A stretch of DNA of 64,000 bases from Tomitella fengzijianii (GTDB taxonomy: Bacteria > Actinomycetota > Actinomycetes > Mycobacteriales > Mycobacteriaceae). Position 1 is the stretch's first letter. The number at the start of each line of letters is the position of its first letter. Below, one piece after another: positions 36,376 to 45,172 of this stretch. The notes beneath the pieces were generated by a model. The model had not been told where the DNA came from. It saw only the letters and a program-made list of their open reading frames with translations, and did not search any database. Position numbers and translations under genes: made by a program. The DNA lies in contig NZ_CP041765.1 of assembly GCF_007559025.1 (NCBI RefSeq), positions 3,345,501 through 3,409,500 on the forward strand, written 5' to 3'.

Positions 36376-37995
36376 TCACACCAACCGCTCGGCACCTTCC
36401 CAGTACCGCGCACGCAGCGCCTTCTTGTCCGGCTTGCCCAGTCCCGTCACCGGGATCGCCTCGATGATGTCCACCGACTTGGGCGAGTGCACCGACCCCA
36501 GCGCCTCCTTGACCCGCGCGATCAGCGCATCGGCGTCGACGGTCTGCCCCTCGCGCGGCACCACGCACGCCTTGACGGCCTCCCCCCACTTCTCGTCCGG
36601 CACCCCCACCACGGCGACTCCGGCCACTGCGGGGTCCGCGGAGATGACGTCCTCGATCTCGCGCGGGAACACGTTGAACCCGCCGGTGACGATCATGTCC
36701 TTCTTACGGTCGACGATGGTCATGAATCCGGCCCGGTCCATGCGCGCGACGTCGCCTGTGTGCAGCCAGCCGCCGCGCAGCGTCTCCTCCGTCTGCTCCG
36801 GCTTGTTCCAGTACTCGCGCATCACCAGCGGACCGCGCACGCAGATCTCGCCCAGGTCGCCGCGCTCGACCTCGTTCAGGTCGTCGTCGAGCAGCCGCAC
36901 GTCCAACCACGGCACCGGCCGGCCGCAGGAGGCGAGCCGCGCCGGGTCGTCGGGCAGGTGCTCCTCACGGCGCATCACCGCGATCGACATGCCGCATTCC
37001 GACTGGCCGTAGAACTGGAAGAACACCGGCCCCAGCTTGGCCATGCCCTCACGCAGCCGGGACGGCGACATGGCGGAGGCCCCGTAGAACAGCGTCTGCA
37101 GGCTCGACAGGTCGCGGGTGTCGACGTCGGGATGGTCGAGCAGCATGTAGATCATCGTCGGCACGAGCATCGTCGAGGTGATCCGGTACTTCTCGATCGC
37201 CTCCAGCACCGCGCCCGGCGAAAACTGCTCGAGCACCACGAGCGCGCCGCCGCGCAGCAGCGTCGGCAGGAAGAACGCGGCCCCCGCATGCGAGAGCGGC
37301 GTGCACACGAGAAAGCGCATGTCGTCCGGCAGCTGCCACTCCGACATCTGGATCTGCGGCAGCGTGACGCCCGAGCGGAAGGTGTTGACGACGCCCTTGG
37401 GCTTGCCGGTGGTGCCGCCCGTGTAGACCATCGACGACGCGTCCTCGCCGTCCACGTCGGCGGCCACCAGCGGTTTCGGCTCGAAGGTGGCGGCCAGCGC
37501 CAGAATGTCCGTGCCCACCTCCGACGGCCCCAGCGAGAGCAGCGTGGTGAGCGCGGGGCACGCGTCGCGCAGCTGCGACGCGCGCTCCTCGTAGTGGCGG
37601 GGATCGAAGACGAGCATCTCGATCTGCGCGTCGTCGATGATGTACCGGTGCGCGTCGAGCTCCACGGTGGGGCTGAGCGCGGTGTTGCGGCACCCGGCGA
37701 TGATCGTCGAGCCCATCGAGATGAGCACCTCGGGCCGGTTCTTCGAGAGCATCGACGCCTTGGTGCCCTTGCCGACGCCCAGCGATTCGAGGGCCTGGAT
37801 GAAGCAGCTGATCTGGTCGCGCACCTCGCCCGCGGAGAGCACCACGTCGCCCAGGTACAGCGCCGGCTTGTCCTGATTGCGGTCGAGCGCGCGGATCAGC
37901 AGGTCCGGCATGTACTGCATCCGGTGCAACCGGGGATCCGCCGCGCCGGCGGACCCGGCGGCCGTCGCGGGACCCGTCGTCAGGGTGTCGCTCAT
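36376..37995 (-). CDS. Fatty-acid--CoA ligase (FadD8-like)
   Basis: A 539-residue ANL acyl-CoA synthetase. The ATP loop VYTGGTTGKPKG lies near residue 190, YGQSECG near 325, GWLHTGDVARMD near 408 and the catalytic Lys in PVTGLGKPDKKALRA near 515. The start ATG 37995 has GGAGAG upstream; a frame to 38022 adds nine residues without support. It resembles mycobacterial FadD8-type ligases in general pattern. It is divergent from the flavohaemoglobin gene and ends at a RepB copy. Confidence 0.9.
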   Translation of the reverse strand: MSDTLTTGPATAAGSAGAADPRLHRMQYMPDLLIRALDRNQDKPALYLGDVVLSAGEVRDQISCFIQALESLGVGKGTKASMLSKNRPEVLISMGSTIIAGCRNTALSPTVELDAHRYIIDDAQIEMLVFDPRHYEERASQLRDACPALTTLLSLGPSEVGTDILALAATFEPKPLVAADVDGEDASSMVYTGGTTGKPKGVVNTFRSGVTLPQIQMSEWQLPDDMRFLVCTPLSHAGAAFFLPTLLRGGALVVLEQFSPGAVLEAIEKYRITSTMLVPTMIYMLLDHPDVDTRDLSSLQTLFYGASAMSPSRLREGMAKLGPVFFQFYGQSECGMSIAVMRREEHLPDDPARLASCGRPVPWLDVRLLDDDLNEVERGDLGEICVRGPLVMREYWNKPEQTEETLRGGWLHTGDVARMDRAGFMTIVDRKKDMIVTGGFNVFPREIEDVISADPAVAGVAVVGVPDEKWGEAVKACVVPREGQTVDADALIARVKEALGSVHSPKSVDIIEAIPVTGLGKPDKKALRARYWEGAERLV

Positions 37996-38224
37996 CTTCT
38001 CTCCACTTCCGTCGTGATGCACACGACACTATCGCCACAAATGACACATGTTCCAGTACCGATTCCGCGTGCGGACCCGGAACGGGACGCATGACGCCCG
38101 TCACCTGCCGGGACGCAGCGTCTTCCATCGGTTCAGTACGCTGTAGCCGCAGCGGATGCAGCGGACGCAAGCCGGATGGACCCCGCCGGGGCCCGGCCGC
38201 GATGCCGATCGGGAAAGGGGTCGC

Positions 38225-39376
38225 ATGGCCACAGCGGAACCGTCGCCGCGGCAACAATTCCTGGCATTCCTGCATGAGGACGCCGACACGCTCAGCGCGG
38301 AGATCTTCGCCAGGTTCTTCGCGTACCGGCCCGCCGCCCGCGCCATGTTCCCGGCGAACATGGTGGAGCACCGCGCAGTGTTCATGGACGTCCTCGTGTA
38401 CGTGGTGCGGTCCATCGACGACCCGGACGCCGAGCCCGCCATGATGGCGTTCCTGAGCCAGCTGGGCCGCGACCACCGCAAGTTCGGGGCCACCACCGAG
38501 GACTACTCCGCGTTCCGCAAGTCGATGGCGATGGTGATCTCGCAGCGCCTCGGCCACCGGCGCACCCCGGAGGTGGACAAGCTGCTGCTTCTGCTGGTGC
38601 GCGCCACGACCGAGCTGATGAACGCGGGCGCCGCCAAAGACACGGGGCCCGCCTTCGTCGAGGCGACGGTGGTCGAGCACATCCGGGCCACCCGCGATCA
38701 CGCCGTCATCCGCCTGCAGGCCGACGCGCCCGTCCCCTACCGGGCGGGGCAATACCTGAGCGTCCGCACCACCCTGGGCAGCTGGCGCTACTTCTCGCCC
38801 ACCATCCCGCCCAACCCCGGCGGCCAGATCGAGTTCCTCGTCCGCACGGTCCCCGGCGGGGACGTCAGCGGGCCGGTGGTGGCCGGCACGCGGGTGGGCG
38901 ACAGGTGGCGGCTGGGCGCGGCACACGGGTCGATGCAGGTGGACCGCGACGCGGGGGGCGACGTCCTCATGGTCGCCGGCGGTTCCGGCGTGGCACCCAT
39001 GCGGTCGATCATCGTGGACATGGCCCGCTTCGGCGAGAACCCGCGCGTGCACCTGTTCTACGGCGCGCGCCACCCCGGGGACCTCACCGAACTGCCCACG
39101 CTGTGGCGGCTGTCGATCACCAACCCGTGGCTGACCGTGGTGCCGGTGTCGGAGGAGGCCGAGGACCCCTGGTGGCTGGCGGGCGCCGACAACCGCTACG
39201 AGCCGGGCATGCACTCGCGGCAGACGGGCACGCTCGCCGATGTCGTCACGTCCTATGGCGCGTGGTCGGACCGGCGGGTGCTGGTGTGCGGTTCGCCCAA
39301 GATGGTCGAGGCCACCGTGGACCGCCTCCTCGCCGCGGGCACGCCCCCCGGCAACATCGCGTTCGACCCGTACTGA
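38225..39376 (+). CDS. Flavohaemoglobin-like globin-reductase (Rv0385 type)
   Basis: A 383-residue protein with an N-terminal globin domain (about 1-140; FFAYRPAARAMFP and HRKFGATTEDYSAF with the likely proximal His) fused to a ferredoxin-reductase-like FAD/NAD domain (RAGQYLSVRT, WRYFSPT, then VAGGSGVAPMRSI). It belongs to the type II flavohaemoglobins of actinobacteria, where the M. tuberculosis member (near clpB, as here) has been linked to D-lactate oxidation rather than nitric oxide dioxygenation; role here is inferred. The ATG has AAAGGGG upstream. The FAD motif differs from the classical RxYS (here RYFS). Confidence 0.85.
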   Translation: MATAEPSPRQQFLAFLHEDADTLSAEIFARFFAYRPAARAMFPANMVEHRAVFMDVLVYVVRSIDDPDAEPAMMAFLSQLGRDHRKFGATTEDYSAFRKSMAMVISQRLGHRRTPEVDKLLLLLVRATTELMNAGAAKDTGPAFVEATVVEHIRATRDHAVIRLQADAPVPYRAGQYLSVRTTLGSWRYFSPTIPPNPGGQIEFLVRTVPGGDVSGPVVAGTRVGDRWRLGAAHGSMQVDRDAGGDVLMVAGGSGVAPMRSIIVDMARFGENPRVHLFYGARHPGDLTELPTLWRLSITNPWLTVVPVSEEAEDPWWLAGADNRYEPGMHSRQTGTLADVVTSYGAWSDRRVLVCGSPKMVEATVDRLLAAGTPPGNIAFDPY

Positions 39377-39391
39377 CCGCGCGCCGCTCGC

Positions 39392-39409
39392 CTCCCCCTT
39401 CCGGCGGAC
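39392..39409. promoter_or_regulatory. Conserved 18-base dyad, copy 1
   Basis: CTCCCCC-N4-GGCGGAC, 148 bases before the first secreted-protein start. It pairs at five of seven arm positions and is the weakest of three copies. It begins a conserved upstream block shared with the other two paralogues. Candidate response-regulator site. Confidence 0.55.
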
Positions 39410-39557
39410 AACGGCATTCCCCCTGCGCGTCCACCGCCGACGGGACAGACCCCGCTCCGTTTCCGCGGGACCGTAGGTGCGTCGCCGGAACACGCCGACG
39501 ATGCACCCGGACAACCACGCGAATCGTGAAACGCGTAGTCCCACTGGAGGAGTCATC

Positions 39558-40070
39558 ATGAAGATCCGCAGCGCGATCTCCGCAACCGTCCTCGCGGCCA
39601 CCGCCGCCACCGCCATCGGCGTCTCCGTCGCGACGGGCGCGTCCGCCGCCCCGCCGCCCGCGATCCAGCTGGGATCGCTCTGCATCACGCCGAGCGGCTC
39701 GCTGTGCGTGCAGCCCACGCCGGCCGAGGCGACGATCACCGCGGTGGTCACCAACGACTCCGATGCCACGATGTACTTCAACGGTGGCCACACCCCGGAC
39801 GGGCACTGGGTCGACGGCCCGTCCCACACCATCGCGCCGCACACCTCGCAGACCATCAGGGTGGCCAGCGACGCCGGGCCCGGGGTCGGAGTGTTCCTCG
39901 ATTACCACCTCTCCGCCTGGTGGGGGAACGTCGGCGACGTGACGATCGCGGTCAACAACTACCAGTCGCAGACCAACACGGACGGAAGCTCGGCGAGCCC
40001 GGGAGTGCGCCTGGACCCGCACTTCGTGCACGGGTCGCCCGACGCGCGGTACATCTTCACCGTCAGCTGA
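39558..40070 (+). CDS. Small secreted beta-rich protein, paralogue 1
   Basis: A 170-residue exported protein with signal peptide MKIRSAISATVLAATAATAIG...ASA/AP. The mature part (about 135 residues) shares with two neighbours the pattern N-D-S-x-x-T-M-Y, G-x-W, I-x-PHT, L-D-Y-H-L-S, G-D-V-T and a late A-x-Y-x-F-x-V. The spacing (glycine-tryptophan, PHS, then a G-x-x-T strand) recalls aegerolysin or ET79-type beta-sandwich proteins, but I hold that only weakly. It alone has two Cys (LCIT...LCVQ) after the cleavage site. SD TGGAGG precedes the ATG. It follows the flavohaemoglobin gene by 181 bases. Confidence 0.8.
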   Translation: MKIRSAISATVLAATAATAIGVSVATGASAAPPPAIQLGSLCITPSGSLCVQPTPAEATITAVVTNDSDATMYFNGGHTPDGHWVDGPSHTIAPHTSQTIRVASDAGPGVGVFLDYHLSAWWGNVGDVTIAVNNYQSQTNTDGSSASPGVRLDPHFVHGSPDARYIFTVS

Positions 40071-40133
40071 CGCCGCGGGCACGGGCCTCGTCCCCCACCG
40101 GAACGGGGCCCGTGCTGCTGCGCCGCGACACCT

Positions 40134-40151
40134 GTCCCCCGATCGGCGGAC
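40134..40151. promoter_or_regulatory. Conserved 18-base dyad, copy 2
   Basis: GTCCCCC-N4-GGCGGAC, 119 bases before the second secreted-protein start. Arms pair at six of seven positions; the central N4 is GATC. Followed by the GGACATAC and ATCGCCG blocks also seen in copy 3. Confidence 0.65.
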
Positions 40152-40270
40152 AACGGATTCCACCTCCCGCTCCGCCCCCAGCAGGACATACTCCGGCCTG
40201 GTCAGGCGGCATATTGGAGTCATCGCCGCACCACGCCGGCACCCCGCATCGAGAACCCCAGGAGCACACG

Positions 40271-40747
40271 ATGAGCATCCGCACCGGCATCCCCGCCCGC
40301 ATCACCCTCGTCACCGCCGCAGCCGCCACCCTCGTCGGCACCGCCGCCGGCGCGGCCGTCCTCGGCACCGGCGCGGCCCAGGCCATGCCCACCGAGCACG
40401 ACGCCACCAACACCGTCGTCGTGCAGAACGACACCGATTCGACGATGTTCCTCGACGCCTCCGACAACTACTACGGCAGCTGGGTCCAGGCCCCGGCCGC
40501 GCAGGTCGCCCCGCATTCCTCGGCGACGATCAGCGCCACCGGCAACGGGGCCGACCGGCTCAGCACGAGGCTCGACTACCACCTTTCCGGCATCAGCATG
40601 GCGCCCCGCGGAGACGCGACGCTCTTCGTCAGCAACTCCGATGCGGGGGTGACCACCGACGGCACCGTCAGCGGCGGCGACTTCGCCGTCCTGCCCACCG
40701 TCCAGGCCGGGGGCCCGCACGCCACGGTCGTGTTCGACATCCGCTGA
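40271..40747 (+). CDS. Small secreted beta-rich protein, paralogue 2
   Basis: A 158-residue exported protein with signal peptide ending GAAQA/MP. The mature region repeats the family pattern: NDTDSTMF, GSWVQAP, VAPHSS, LDYHLSG, RGDATLFV and VVFDIR. No Cys after the signal. SD CAGGAG precedes the ATG at 40271. It is followed by a strong hairpin and converges with the histidine-kinase gene. Unknown function; probable paralogue of the genes at 39558 and 42909. Confidence 0.8.
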   Translation: MSIRTGIPARITLVTAAAATLVGTAAGAAVLGTGAAQAMPTEHDATNTVVVQNDTDSTMFLDASDNYYGSWVQAPAAQVAPHSSATISATGNGADRLSTRLDYHLSGISMAPRGDATLFVSNSDAGVTTDGTVSGGDFAVLPTVQAGGPHATVVFDIR

Positions 40748-40780
40748 CCCGCAACCAGAACCGGACCAGGCCCCGAATCC

Positions 40781-40820
40781 GCGGTGGCCGCAGCGCAAGA
40801 GGGGTCGCTGCGGCCACCGC
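40781..40820. terminator. Bidirectional hairpin terminator
   Basis: A perfect 15-base stem GCGGTGGCCGCAGCG/CGCTGCGGCCACCGC with a ten-base loop and TTCTT after it. It separates the second secreted-protein gene from the convergent histidine-kinase gene. Confidence 0.75.
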
Positions 40821-40847
40821 TTCTTGCCCCCGCTATCCATCCCCCCG

Positions 40848-42068
40848 CTATCCGTCCCCCTCCGGCGCTTCTTCGCCGCTGCCACTCGACCCGCTTCGCG
40901 GCACCCGCACCACCGTCGTCGTTCCCCGCCCCGGCGCGGAGTCCATGGTCCACGTGCCGCCGACGGACTCGATCCGCAACGCGTGCGACGCCAGGCCGAT
41001 GTGCCCCTCGGCGATGCGCCCCGGCAGCACGGCCCGGTCGAAACCCGCTCCGTCGTCGGCCACCGTCATCTCCATGAACCGCCCGGACCGCCCCAGGGAC
41101 ACGCTGACCTGCTCCGCCCGCGCATGCTTGACCACGTTCGCCAGCAGTTCCCGCGCCGTCGAGTACAGCAGCGCCTGCTCGGCGGGCCTGCCCACGCCGT
41201 CGATCCGCACCCGCGCCTCGAACCCGCCGCGCCGGGCGCTCTGGCCCACCAGCTCCCGCAGCGCCGCCGCCAACCCCAGATGCTCGAGCACCTGCGGGTT
41301 CAGTGTCGTCACGGTGGCGCGCAGCTGGGCGGCGGTATCGCGCAGGATCGATTCCGCACCGTCGAGGGCCGCGTCCGAATGGCGCTCGGCCGCCTCCTCC
41401 ACGTCCATCCGCGCCGCCAGGACGTTCTGCAGCGGGCCGTCATGGAGGTGTTCCGCCAGCCGCTGCCGTTCACGCTCCTCCACCCGCAACGCCTCGGCCA
41501 CCAGCTGGCGCCGCGCGGTCAGCAGCTCCATCACCGCGGCCGATCGCCGCTCGAGCACCGCGGACAGGGCCGTCATCGCCGCCGCGAGCCACGCCAGGAA
41601 GGCGGCGTAGAGGAAGGCGACGTCCGGCAGGTCGACGGTGTCGTCGCGCACGGCGTAGAAGACCCACACCAGCACGAAGCCGACCACCGTCAGCACGCCG
41701 AGCGCCGCGGTGATGCGGGGACCGTGCAGGAACGCCGCCGCCACCGGCATCACGAAGAACACCGGCACCAGCACCGAGGTGGCCCCGCCGGACGCCGCGC
41801 ACAGCGACACCAGGCCCACGATGTCGACCGCGGTGGACACGCCGACCGCCCAGCGCGCCACCCGACCACGCCACACCAGCCACAGCCACCAGACCGCGAC
41901 GAGAACCCAGAACGTCAGCAGCCCCCAGTACAGGCCCGGCATCCAGTGGTTCACGGGGACCGCGGTGCCCACCATCACCATGATCAGCAGCAGCGGCACC
42001 CGCAGCACCGCGGTGACCCGCAGCGCCTCCACCGAATGGTCGCGGACGGCGTCGTCGCGCACGCTCAC
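40848..42068 (-). CDS. Sensor histidine kinase (NarL-type system)
   Basis: A 406-residue membrane kinase. The N-terminal half has about five to six hydrophobic segments (residues 20-170) with only short loops, so sensing probably occurs within or near the membrane. A dimerisation domain follows with phospho-acceptor His209 in HLHDGPLQ (HisKA_3), then the ATPase with ARELLANVVKHA, DDGAGF and EGHIGLASHALRI. It lacks a large outside domain, as in intramembrane-sensing kinases. It follows the response-regulator gene by 18 bases on the same strand. Expected to act on that regulator, and so perhaps on the secreted-protein genes around it. Confidence 0.9.
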   Translation of the reverse strand: MSVRDDAVRDHSVEALRVTAVLRVPLLLIMVMVGTAVPVNHWMPGLYWGLLTFWVLVAVWWLWLVWRGRVARWAVGVSTAVDIVGLVSLCAASGGATSVLVPVFFVMPVAAAFLHGPRITAALGVLTVVGFVLVWVFYAVRDDTVDLPDVAFLYAAFLAWLAAAMTALSAVLERRSAAVMELLTARRQLVAEALRVEERERQRLAEHLHDGPLQNVLAARMDVEEAAERHSDAALDGAESILRDTAAQLRATVTTLNPQVLEHLGLAAALRELVGQSARRGGFEARVRIDGVGRPAEQALLYSTARELLANVVKHARAEQVSVSLGRSGRFMEMTVADDGAGFDRAVLPGRIAEGHIGLASHALRIESVGGTWTMDSAPGRGTTTVVRVPRSGSSGSGEEAPEGDG

Positions 42069-42086
42069 GTGATCACCCGCCCGGAA

Positions 42087-42713
42087 TCACCGCAGGATCC
42101 CCCTGCGCATCGCCTCGGCCACCGCGGCGGCCCTGTCGGTGACGCCGAGCTTCTCGTAGAGGCGCTGCACGTGTGTCTTCACCGTGGACGGCGCCAGGAA
42201 GAGCTCGCCGGCGATCGCCGGCACCGACTTGCCTTGCGCGATGCCCTCGAGCACCTCGGACTCGCGGTCGCTGAGCGCCGGCCCCTCCTTGCGGCGGCGC
42301 ACCTCGGAGACCAGGCCGGCCGCCAGCTCGGGTGGCAGCACGTCACGCCCCTTGGCGCAGTTGCGCACGGCCAGCACGATCTCGGCGCGCGACGACTCCT
42401 TGGGCAGGAACCCGGACGCGCCGTCCTCGAGGGCGCTGTAGACGATGGCGGACTCGTCGTGGCCGGACAGTATGAGCACCCGGGTGGGCAGGGCCTCGGC
42501 CGTGACCGCCGCCGCCACGGCGGCGCCGTCGAGGGCGGGCATCCGGTAGTCCAGCAGCGCCACCTGCGGCCGGTGCTCGCGGATCGCGTCCAGCGCCTCC
42601 GCGCCGTCGTCGGCCTCCGCCACCACGGTGATGCCGTCGGCGGCGGTCAGCGCCCGCACCACACCCTCGCGGAACATCGGGTGATCGTCGCCCACCACTA
42701 CGCGCACTTCCAC
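42087..42713 (-). CDS. LuxR/NarL-family response regulator
   Basis: A 208-residue DNA-binding regulator with a receiver (acidic D9-D10, phospho-acceptor Asp55 in LLDYRMP) and a C-terminal LuxR helix-turn-helix (LSDRESEVLEGIAQGKSVPAIAGELFLAPSTVKTHVQRLYEKLGV). GTG 42713 gives the normal start; the longer frame to 42872 has no support. Its promoter region is shared with the divergent third secreted-protein gene and holds the best copy of the 18-base dyad, so self-regulation is likely. Partner of the kinase encoded 18 bases downstream. Confidence 0.92.
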   Translation of the reverse strand: MEVRVVVGDDHPMFREGVVRALTAADGITVVAEADDGAEALDAIREHRPQVALLDYRMPALDGAAVAAAVTAEALPTRVLILSGHDESAIVYSALEDGASGFLPKESSRAEIVLAVRNCAKGRDVLPPELAAGLVSEVRRRKEGPALSDRESEVLEGIAQGKSVPAIAGELFLAPSTVKTHVQRLYEKLGVTDRAAAVAEAMRRGILR

Positions 42714-42760
42714 GTCTTGAAGTGTTCCACCCTGCGCCGACGCGCACAGGGCTTTCGCGT

Positions 42761-42778
42761 GTCCCCCTATCGGTGGAC
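42761..42778. promoter_or_regulatory. Conserved 18-base dyad, copy 3
   Basis: GTCCCCC-N4-GGTGGAC, arms pairing at six of seven positions. It lies 48 bases upstream of the response-regulator start (minus strand) and 130 bases before the third secreted-protein ATG (plus strand), where it could control both. Confidence 0.65.
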
Positions 42779-42908
42779 GCCCGCATTCCCCTCGCGCACC
42801 CTCCCGCCGCCGGACATACTTCCCGGCCCGGACGCCGGATAGTGGATGCATCGCCGGAGCACACCGGCACACCGCAGAGCACCACCGGAACCTTCAGGAG
42901 AAAACATC

Positions 42909-43421
42909 ATGCGCGTTCGTATCGCCACCCCCGTCGTCGCCTCCGTCCTCGCCGCTGGCGCCCTCGCCACCGGCGCCGGCGTCACCGCCACCACCCTCGC
43001 CACCGGCGCCTCCGCAGCGCCCGTGTCCGGCTCGCTGAGCTCGCTGGCCGGCCCCTCCACGCCCGACGACGACGCGTCGATCTCGGTGCACGTGGTCAAC
43101 GAAACCGGCGACACGATGTACTACCAGGGCGGCGAGGTGCAGGACGGGACGTTCAGCGATGCGCCGTGGCAGGCGATCCGTCCGCACTCCACGGAGGACA
43201 TCACGGTGCTGAGCAACGGCAATCACGGCGTCGCGGTGAACCTCGACTACGACCTGTCGAACGGGGTGACGCATCGGGGCGTCACGCTGCACGCCAACGA
43301 CTACCAGGGGAACCTCAACACCGTGGGCACCCATGCGCACGCGGGCATCGGCACATTGCACACGACCGACGCCGGATACCCCAACGCGGCGTTCACCTTC
43401 CACGTCAGCGACAACGGCTGA
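42909..43421 (+). CDS. Small secreted beta-rich protein, paralogue 3
   Basis: A 170-residue exported protein with signal peptide MRVRIATPVVASVLAAGALA...ASA/AP. The mature part repeats the family pattern: NETGDTMYY, GTFSDAP, IRPHST, LDYDLS, RGVTLHANDYQGNLNT and FTFHV. Cys-free. The ATG follows CAGGAG. It is divergent from the response-regulator gene and ends at a very strong hairpin. Related in pattern to the genes at 39558 and 40271; function unknown. Confidence 0.8.
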   Translation: MRVRIATPVVASVLAAGALATGAGVTATTLATGASAAPVSGSLSSLAGPSTPDDDASISVHVVNETGDTMYYQGGEVQDGTFSDAPWQAIRPHSTEDITVLSNGNHGVAVNLDYDLSNGVTHRGVTLHANDYQGNLNTVGTHAHAGIGTLHTTDAGYPNAAFTFHVSDNG

Positions 43422-43425
43422 GGGA

Positions 43426-43474
43426 GACATGACGGATCCCCGCTGCCACGAGGGCAGCGGGGATCCGTCATGTC
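43426..43474. terminator. Bidirectional hairpin terminator
   Basis: A perfect 22-base stem (left arm from 43426 starting GACATGACGGATCCCC, right arm ending GATCCGTCATGTC at 43474) with loop ACGAG. It lies between the convergent third secreted-protein gene and hspR. Confidence 0.85.
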
Positions 43475-43496
43475 CTGCGCCGGTCCATCGCCTGCG

Positions 43497-43910
43497 TCAC
43501 CGTCCGGTTCTGGGCCGCCATACGACGACCGCGTTCCCCGGCTCGAACGGCACCAGTTCGCGTCCGGCCGTGGCCGAGCGCGCCCGGAGCCGGGCCGTCT
43601 CCGCGGTGAGCTCCTCGACGCGGGCCTCGAGGGCCGCCACCTCGCCGGTGAGCTCGATGATCCGCTTGATGCCGGCCAGGTTGACGCCCTCGTCCTGCGA
43701 GAGTCGCTGCACCTCGCGGAGCAGTTCCACGTCGTGGTCCGAGTAGCGGCGGCCGCCGCCGCTGGTGCGTGCGGGCGTGACCAACCCCAGCCGGTCGTAG
43801 GTGCGCAGGGTCTGGGCGTGCATGCCGGCCATCTCGGCTGCCACCGAGATGCCGAACAGTGCCGTCTCGACCCTGCTGCGCCTGCGTCCGCCCATGTCAC
43901 GCCCCGACAT
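43497..43910 (-). CDS. hspR: Heat-shock repressor HspR (MerR family)
   Basis: A 137-residue MerR-type regulator that represses dnaK and clpB promoters by binding HAIR boxes, with DnaK as co-repressor in related species. The winged helix-turn-helix is ISVAAEMAGMHAQTLRTYDRLGLV (about residues 20-43), then a coiled region. ATG 43910 overlaps the dnaJ stop by one base; a GTG at 43913 is possible. It is the last gene of dnaK-grpE-dnaJ-hspR, giving feedback control. Confidence 0.95.
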   Translation of the reverse strand: MSGRDMGGRRRSRVETALFGISVAAEMAGMHAQTLRTYDRLGLVTPARTSGGGRRYSDHDVELLREVQRLSQDEGVNLAGIKRIIELTGEVAALEARVEELTAETARLRARSATAGRELVPFEPGNAVVVWRPRTGR

Positions 43911-45082
43911 CACGTACCGGCCCAGTCCGCGCGCGGGTCGAAGCCGCTCTCCTTTTCGGCCTTGATGTAGGTCTCCAGAGCGTCCTTGGCCGCGCTGTCC
44001 AGCTGGTTCGGCACCGCGACGCGCACCGTGACGAGGAGGTCGCCCGCCCCGCCCGCACGCTTGGGCACCCCGCGGCCGCGAACCCGGAGCGTGCGGCCGT
44101 CCTTGGTGCCGGCGGGCACCTTGACGCCGACCTTGCTGTCGAGCGTGGGAACGTGGAGCGTCGTGCCCAGCGCGAGTTCGCCGAACGTCACCGGCGCGGT
44201 GACGGTGAGGTTGTCGCCGTCCCGGCCGAATACGCGGTCGGGCCGCACGTGCACGGTCACGTAGAGGTCGCCCGAGGGCGCACCCCGCATGCCCGCCTGC
44301 CCTTGCCCGGCCAGGCGGATCCGCTGCCCGTCCTTGACGCCCGACGGCACCCGCACGCTGATGGTGCGTTCACGCGTCGTGACGCCGGTGCCGTTGCAGT
44401 CGGTGCACGGGCTGTCCACGATGGAGCCCGTCCCACGGCAGTCCACGCACGGCTCGCTGAAGCCGAAGTGGCCCTGGTTGCGGCTCACCACTCCCGAACC
44501 GTTGCAGCGCGCGCACACCTTGGGACTGGTGCCGGGCCGTGCGCCGCTGCCGTGGCAGGTGGTGCACGGGCTGGGGCTGGTGAGCCGGATGGGCAGCACC
44601 GATCCTCGCGCGGCCTCGCGGAAGTCGATCGTCATCTCGGTTTCGATGTCGTTGCCGCGACTGGGGCGCGAGGGCCTCGTGCCGCGGTTGAACAGCCCGC
44701 CGAAGATGTCGCCGGCATCGCCGCCCCCGGTGGCCTGGCCGAACAGGTCGCCCAGGTCGAAGTCGGCCGTCGAGAACCCGCCGGAGCCCGACCCGCCCCG
44801 GCCGCCGGTGCGGAATCCGCCACCGGGGCTGAAGCCGCTTCCCGAGCTGAAGATCCGGCGCGCCTCGTCGTACTCTTTGCGCTTCTCGGCGTCGGCGAGA
44901 ATCGTGTACGCCTCGCTGACCCGCTTGAAGCGCTCCTCCGCCGCCTCGTCGCCGGGGTTGGCGTCGGGGTGCAGTTCACGTGCCAGCTTGCGATAGGCCT
45001 TCTTGATCTCGTCGGCCGTCGCGGTGGACGTGACGCCCAGGTCGGCATAGAAGTCTCGCTCCACCCACTCGCGCTGCGTCAC
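43910..45082 (-). CDS. dnaJ: Chaperone DnaJ (type I)
   Basis: A 390-residue J-protein that delivers clients to DnaK and stimulates its ATPase. The J domain has the HPD motif in [12 protein letters not shown] (about residue 37); a Gly/Phe-rich region (80-130) follows, then four CxxCxGxG zinc motifs ([32 protein letters not shown]) and two C-terminal substrate-binding domains. The GTG start is set by AAAGGAGGTG. It follows grpE by 90 bases. Confidence 0.96.
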   Translation of the reverse strand: MTQREWVERDFYADLGVTSTATADEIKKAYRKLARELHPDANPGDEAAEERFKRVSEAYTILADAEKRKEYDEARRIFSSGSGFSPGGGFRTGGRGGSGSGGFSTADFDLGDLFGQATGGGDAGDIFGGLFNRGTRPSRPSRGNDIETEMTIDFREAARGSVLPIRLTSPSPCTTCHGSGARPGTSPKVCARCNGSGVVSRNQGHFGFSEPCVDCRGTGSIVDSPCTDCNGTGVTTRERTISVRVPSGVKDGQRIRLAGQGQAGMRGAPSGDLYVTVHVRPDRVFGRDGDNLTVTAPVTFGELALGTTLHVPTLDSKVGVKVPAGTKDGRTLRVRGRGVPKRAGGAGDLLVTVRVAVPNQLDSAAKDALETYIKAEKESGFDPRADWAGT

Positions 45083-45172
45083 CGGGCGCCACCTCCTTTC
45101 CTGTAGTGCTCAGGCGACCACCGGTCACCTCTCATTGTGGTCACTACGCTTACTGAACGTCGTGCTTTCCGC

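Noticed and set aside
37049-39856. A 935-codon minus-strand open frame across the FadD8-like and flavohaemoglobin genes
   Set aside because: Out of frame with both supported genes and of low-complexity composition; no homology pattern.
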